A stretch of DNA of 37,763 nucleotides from assembly GCA_016199265.1 (NCBI GenBank), contig JACQGX010000389.1:1-37763 (forward strand). The letters are read 5' to 3'. The notes under the pieces were generated by a model. It searched no databases and was not told the DNA's origin. It worked only from the letters and a program-made list of their open reading frames with translations. This DNA comes from Chloroflexota bacterium. GTDB taxonomy: Bacteria; Chloroflexota; UBA11872; UBA12225. The translations under genes and the position numbers were made by a program. Positions 34,043 to 37,763 of the stretch are shown piece after piece (positions within the stretch are counted from its first letter, which is position 1; every line of letters begins with the position of its first letter).

Positions 34043-35932
34043 ATGAGCATGGACGAAGTGAGCACCAAACATGAACCGCAGGCCGTGCGGGTGGGGTGGG
34101 ATTTGCGGCAAGGAGAATTCACCTACGCCGACCGGACGGACGACGTTGAGACGAAGGTGCGGCTGTTGCGCCAGGCGCAGCAGGACGGCAACTTTGCGCT
34201 GGCAATCGCGCTGGCGGATTCGATCAAGGACACGCTCCAGTGCGAGCAAATGCTCCGCGAGGATCCGGGTGCGCCGGTCGTACCGGCGAGCGCATGGGGT
34301 TCGGTCGGGGAACTGCCGGCGTCCTGGGAAAGTTGGGCCGCCGGTTGGTCGCTTTTCCAGGTGCTTGCGCTCGATGAACCCATTGGGCAGCCGAGGCGCG
34401 GCGAACCGGTCGACGTGCTGATCGCGCTACCGGCTGATCGCGTCGCCGCGCCGGCGCGCGAGGTGCGCGTGGCGCGCGTCGATGCTGCGACCGGAACGCT
34501 TCGGGAGGTCCGCAGCCAGCTCTACAATGAGGTGCGGCGCGGCGGGCAGTGGCTGGCGCGTCTCGTCGTGCTCGCCGACGTACCTGCCCGCGGCCGGAGC
34601 GTCTATCTCGTCTTCTGCGGCAATCCCGCGGCTGAACTGCCCGACTATCCCAGCGAGCTGCGGGTGCACGGCGAGGGATTTGGCCTGGACATCGAGACGG
34701 CGCACTACGTCGCGCGGCTCTCCCGGCAAATGGGGCAGCTCGAGCGGCTCACGTCGAAGCACCGTCACGGGCTGGAGCTCTATGCCGGCGGCGAGGGGCA
34801 CGGCGAGCCGCCCAACATCGACTGGGCGCACGATTACCTCGCCTCCGGCAAGTTTCAGAAGTTCCGCGTCACCAACTGGGAGTCGTGCCCAAACTATGAG
34901 GTTGTGCGCGGGCCGCTGTGCACAATCGTGCGACGGTTCGGCTTCCCGCACAGTCCGGCGCATCCGCTGTTTACACCGAGCCGGCTCTTCATCGACGTGT
35001 CGTACACGTTCTACGGCGACCTGCCCTACCTCCTAAAAGACGGCCGGATGGACGCCGCCCAGGATTTCACTCTCAACTACTCGCGCGACGACGAGTGGGT
35101 CTTCTCCGGCTATTCGTTCACCGATTCCCTGTGGATGGACGAGCAGTGGCGGCTGCACGAAGGCCCGGTACCGCGCGAGCACGCCGACCGGCTGTGGGGC
35201 GTCGGCTTCTTCAACCGCACCAGCCGGGACAGCTTCTTTGCCATCCACCTGGCGCATCATCTCGAGGTGCCGCCGAGCGCCGGTCCCCATTCGGCCGTAG
35301 ACGCGCCGCTGTACCACAGCGGCCCGCCGGTCTTGAACTATGCCGGGCACGGGCAGCTCTGGAGCCGGTGGCAGCTCCGCCAGGACCCCAAGCTCGTCGC
35401 TGGGCTCGGCCTGGTGCAGCGCAATGCCTATCTGCTCGGCGAGTACCCCGAGGACGGCGGTGCGGCCTCCCTCGAAGAACTGGCGCAGCGGCTGCTCCAT
35501 CCGGTTGCTGCGTCCTCGGCGCGCGGCGCGCTGCCCGATGATCTGGGCTCGCCCGCGGGCGTTACGGACCGGCCACTCGCGCGGCCCGGCGAGCGCCCCG
35601 TCGACCAAGACCGCAAGCGCGCGATCTGGGAAGCGCTGCGGGAAGTGCGTGATGAGATGTTCTACACCGTCGATGCAAACGTCGTCGATATGGGCTACGT
35701 TTACGACGTACGTCTGCGGGGCGACGAGGTGCACGTGCTGATGACGATGCCGCACCGCGGCCGGCCCAGGTACAACTGGCTGGCCAACTCCATGCGCCGC
35801 CGGCTTGAGCAGCTTCCCGGTGTCCGCTCGGTCGTCGTCGACCTGACGTGGGAGCCGGCGTGGACGCCCAACCGCCTGACCGACGCCGGCCGGCGGGCGA
35901 TGGGGCTGGGCGAGGCGGTTGCGACGACGTGA
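34043..35932 (+). CDS. Uncharacterised large protein with C-terminal DUF59/MIP18-like domain
   Basis: C-terminus AIWEALREVRDEMFYTVDANVVDMGYVYDVRLRGDEVHVLMTMPHRGRPRYNWLANSMRRRLEQLPGVRSVVVDLTWEPAWTPNRLTDAGRRAMGL resembles DUF59/MIP18; N-terminal ~500 aa unassigned. Confidence 0.7.
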   Translation: MSMDEVSTKHEPQAVRVGWDLRQGEFTYADRTDDVETKVRLLRQAQQDGNFALAIALADSIKDTLQCEQMLREDPGAPVVPASAWGSVGELPASWESWAAGWSLFQVLALDEPIGQPRRGEPVDVLIALPADRVAAPAREVRVARVDAATGTLREVRSQLYNEVRRGGQWLARLVVLADVPARGRSVYLVFCGNPAAELPDYPSELRVHGEGFGLDIETAHYVARLSRQMGQLERLTSKHRHGLELYAGGEGHGEPPNIDWAHDYLASGKFQKFRVTNWESCPNYEVVRGPLCTIVRRFGFPHSPAHPLFTPSRLFIDVSYTFYGDLPYLLKDGRMDAAQDFTLNYSRDDEWVFSGYSFTDSLWMDEQWRLHEGPVPREHADRLWGVGFFNRTSRDSFFAIHLAHHLEVPPSAGPHSAVDAPLYHSGPPVLNYAGHGQLWSRWQLRQDPKLVAGLGLVQRNAYLLGEYPEDGGAASLEELAQRLLHPVAASSARGALPDDLGSPAGVTDRPLARPGERPVDQDRKRAIWEALREVRDEMFYTVDANVVDMGYVYDVRLRGDEVHVLMTMPHRGRPRYNWLANSMRRRLEQLPGVRSVVVDLTWEPAWTPNRLTDAGRRAMGLGEAVATT

Positions 35933-35942
35933 GGGTACCGGT

Positions 35943-37316
35943 ATGCCACTGACTCCCTGGATCTTCGTGCAAGACCCGCTGGAACGCTGGCTCGCCGACT
36001 ACCGGCGTACGTTTGACGCCTGGCACGACGGCGGCGTACGCGGGATCGTCGTGGGCTACCTCCGCTGGCGGCAGGACGACGGATCGATGGTCCCGTGCTT
36101 TTCGGTTGACCCGAGCGCGTACTCGTCGTTCGGCGTGCCGCTACCTCCAGAGACACCACGCGACCCGGACAAGGAGCGGCTGTTCTCCACGATGCTCGAC
36201 GATGCGGCGGCGCGCGGCTGGGAGATTCTGTTTTTCGGCGCACGGACGAGTGCGCGACTTGGCCCTGTCCACCCGCTCCCCGGCGATCCTTTTGGTGCCG
36301 CTGCCTACGCCGCCGGCGTGCAGAGCGCACTGTCTGCTTACCCCCAGGCGCAGGGCTGGGTCATCGACGGCGCCGGCGAGCACCACTACGAGCTGGCCTT
36401 CCACCACGATGGGGAGCTCTTCGAGATCCGCGAGCACGAGCGTCGGTGGCTCGAAGCGCTGGGTGCGGACGTGGACCGCATGGAGCGTGGCATCGCGCAC
36501 CTGCGCGACCGGTTCCATCGCCTCACGCCGTCGCTCGTCCGGTACCACACGCCTGCCGGGCTGCTGGCAGGCCTGGCGCTGTTCGACCTCACCGAAGATG
36601 CCCTGTACTGGCTGCGCATGCGCCGGGAGACGGCGCTGGCCTACATGGCCGCTGTCCGCGAGCAGATCGCCCGGATACCGCGCGCGGTCAAGTTAGGAGC
36701 GATCCCGCGCACGGCCACGTTCTCCGCGCTGGCGACCCAAGACTACCACCGGATGCCCCGGTACTTCGACTACATCTTCCCCAAGCACTACTTCTGGCAC
36801 CGGGGCTTCGACGGGATGTACGGCACGGTGGCGCGGTGGGTGCGGCGGCTCGGCGACTGGAACCCCCGCCTGAGCGAGGCCGACTGCTTTGCCGTCGTCA
36901 AAGCCTGGTTTGGCTTACAGTTGCCCGGCATCGAGTCGCTGGCCGACATGGAAATGGGGTTCCCAGACGCGTTCTTCACCGAGGTCGTCGCCACCGAGAC
37001 GCGGCGTGCCCTCGCCGCCGTCGGTGACCCCAACCGAGTCATCGCCTGGGTCTCGAGTGGGCGGCAGCCGCACGCCGGCGACCCGATGCCGGCGCGCGAC
37101 CTCTACCGCATCCTGACGGTGTCGGAAGAGGCAGGGCTGCGGCGATTCATCTACCATCCCGCCGGCGCGCTAGGCGCGGCCGAGTGGAGTACGCTCTCCC
37201 GGCTGTGCGGTACGCCGTGGCGGGAAAACCCAGACGATCCCAATGCCTACTGGCCGCCCGATACGCCCAAGCCCGACACGTTTGGCGGCGGGCGGGTGCC
37301 GCAACGAAGAGGGTGA
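35943..37316 (+). CDS. Uncharacterised protein, paralog of 24136-25575
   Basis: DPLERWLADYRRTFDAWHDGGVRGIVVGYL..GWVIDGAGEHHYEL..PKHYFWHRGFDGMYGT..LRRFIYHPAGALGAAEWSTLSRLCGTPWRE; 10 nt after the 35932 stop. Confidence 0.75.
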   Translation: MPLTPWIFVQDPLERWLADYRRTFDAWHDGGVRGIVVGYLRWRQDDGSMVPCFSVDPSAYSSFGVPLPPETPRDPDKERLFSTMLDDAAARGWEILFFGARTSARLGPVHPLPGDPFGAAAYAAGVQSALSAYPQAQGWVIDGAGEHHYELAFHHDGELFEIREHERRWLEALGADVDRMERGIAHLRDRFHRLTPSLVRYHTPAGLLAGLALFDLTEDALYWLRMRRETALAYMAAVREQIARIPRAVKLGAIPRTATFSALATQDYHRMPRYFDYIFPKHYFWHRGFDGMYGTVARWVRRLGDWNPRLSEADCFAVVKAWFGLQLPGIESLADMEMGFPDAFFTEVVATETRRALAAVGDPNRVIAWVSSGRQPHAGDPMPARDLYRILTVSEEAGLRRFIYHPAGALGAAEWSTLSRLCGTPWRENPDDPNAYWPPDTPKPDTFGGGRVPQRRG

Positions 37317-37408
37317 GGCCTGTTCTGAGGGTACAGCTTTGAGAGAAGGGCCCGAGCCGAGGGGCTGAGTACCAACTGGCAAAACCGACACGCGCCGTGG
37401 CGGCCGAA

Positions 37409-37763
37409 TCAGACCAGGTGCTGCAGACCGTACAGCGCCGCCGGATTGTCCCGGAACAGACAGCGTCCCACATCGAGGGCCTCCGACTCGCTCATGATGC
37501 CGTCTTCCACCAGGTCGGCCAGGGTCGTGGCGACATTGTGGCGCGCCATGATCAGGTGGCCATAGATCGTATCCACCCAGTACAGGTCGTCCCCGAAGGC
37601 GAGAACCTTGTTGGCCGGCACCATGCGCAGCCACTCTCGGAGTGCGGCCTGGCAGGCCACCGGCGAGTAGATGTGAATCCACGACATGTTCAGGTAGACG
37701 TTGGCGCACGTCTTGGCCAGCACGGCGGCCTCGCGCAGGTAGGGGAACCCCGCGTGCGAGATG
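37409..37763 (-). CDS. Amidohydrolase family (metal-dependent hydrolase), C-terminal part
   Basis: Open to window edge: ISHAGFPYLREAAVLAKTCANVYLNMSWIHIYSPVACQAALREWLRMVPANKVLAFGDDLYWVDTIYGHL.. Confidence 0.75.
   Translation of the reverse strand, partial: ISHAGFPYLREAAVLAKTCANVYLNMSWIHIYSPVACQAALREWLRMVPANKVLAFGDDLYWVDTIYGHLIMARHNVATTLADLVEDGIMSESEALDVGRCLFRDNPAALYGLQHLV

Noticed and set aside
1-37763. CRISPR arrays, tRNA or rRNA genes
   Set aside because: No regularly spaced direct repeats with unique spacers, no tRNA-like cloverleaf or rRNA signature noticed on reading; not excluded computationally.

Overview
High-GC bacterial window. My guess is Chloroflexota/Thermomicrobia-like, based only on GC style, the abundance of TAT/lipoprotein sugar-binding proteins and the palindromic repeat types; low confidence. 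Three layers are visible. (1) A carbohydrate-catabolism region (~1.7-2.6 kb and 10.4-37.8 kb) contains Gfo/Idh/MocA oxidoreductases, TIM-barrel sugar isomerases, an aldo/keto reductase, MDR and SDR dehydrogenases, a cyclase-family protein, ThuA, an aldose-1-epimerase-like protein, an M20 deacylase, an amidohydrolase, two FCD-type GntR regulators and four lipoprotein solute-binding proteins with no ABC permease in the window. It also holds two uncharacterised paralogs (24136-25575 and 35943-37316) and a large protein whose C-terminus looks like a DUF59/MIP18 domain (34043-35932). (2) A defence/addiction island (~3.0-10.4 kb) encodes, on the minus strand, PrlF/YhaV, an N4/N6 DNA methyltransferase, a truncated SF1 helicase, a McrC-like DUF2357 PD-(D/E)XK nuclease and a McrB-like AAA+ ATPase. 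It is bordered by remnants: a YhaV fragment, a frameshifted VapC and a methyltransferase C-terminus. (3) Other TA-like modules, several of them decayed, and dispersed palindromic repeats are scattered between genes. The main candidates for a second look are the methyltransferase/helicase/DUF2357/AAA locus and the paralog plus DUF59-fusion sugar locus. All family calls come from reading motifs by eye; no database search was run.
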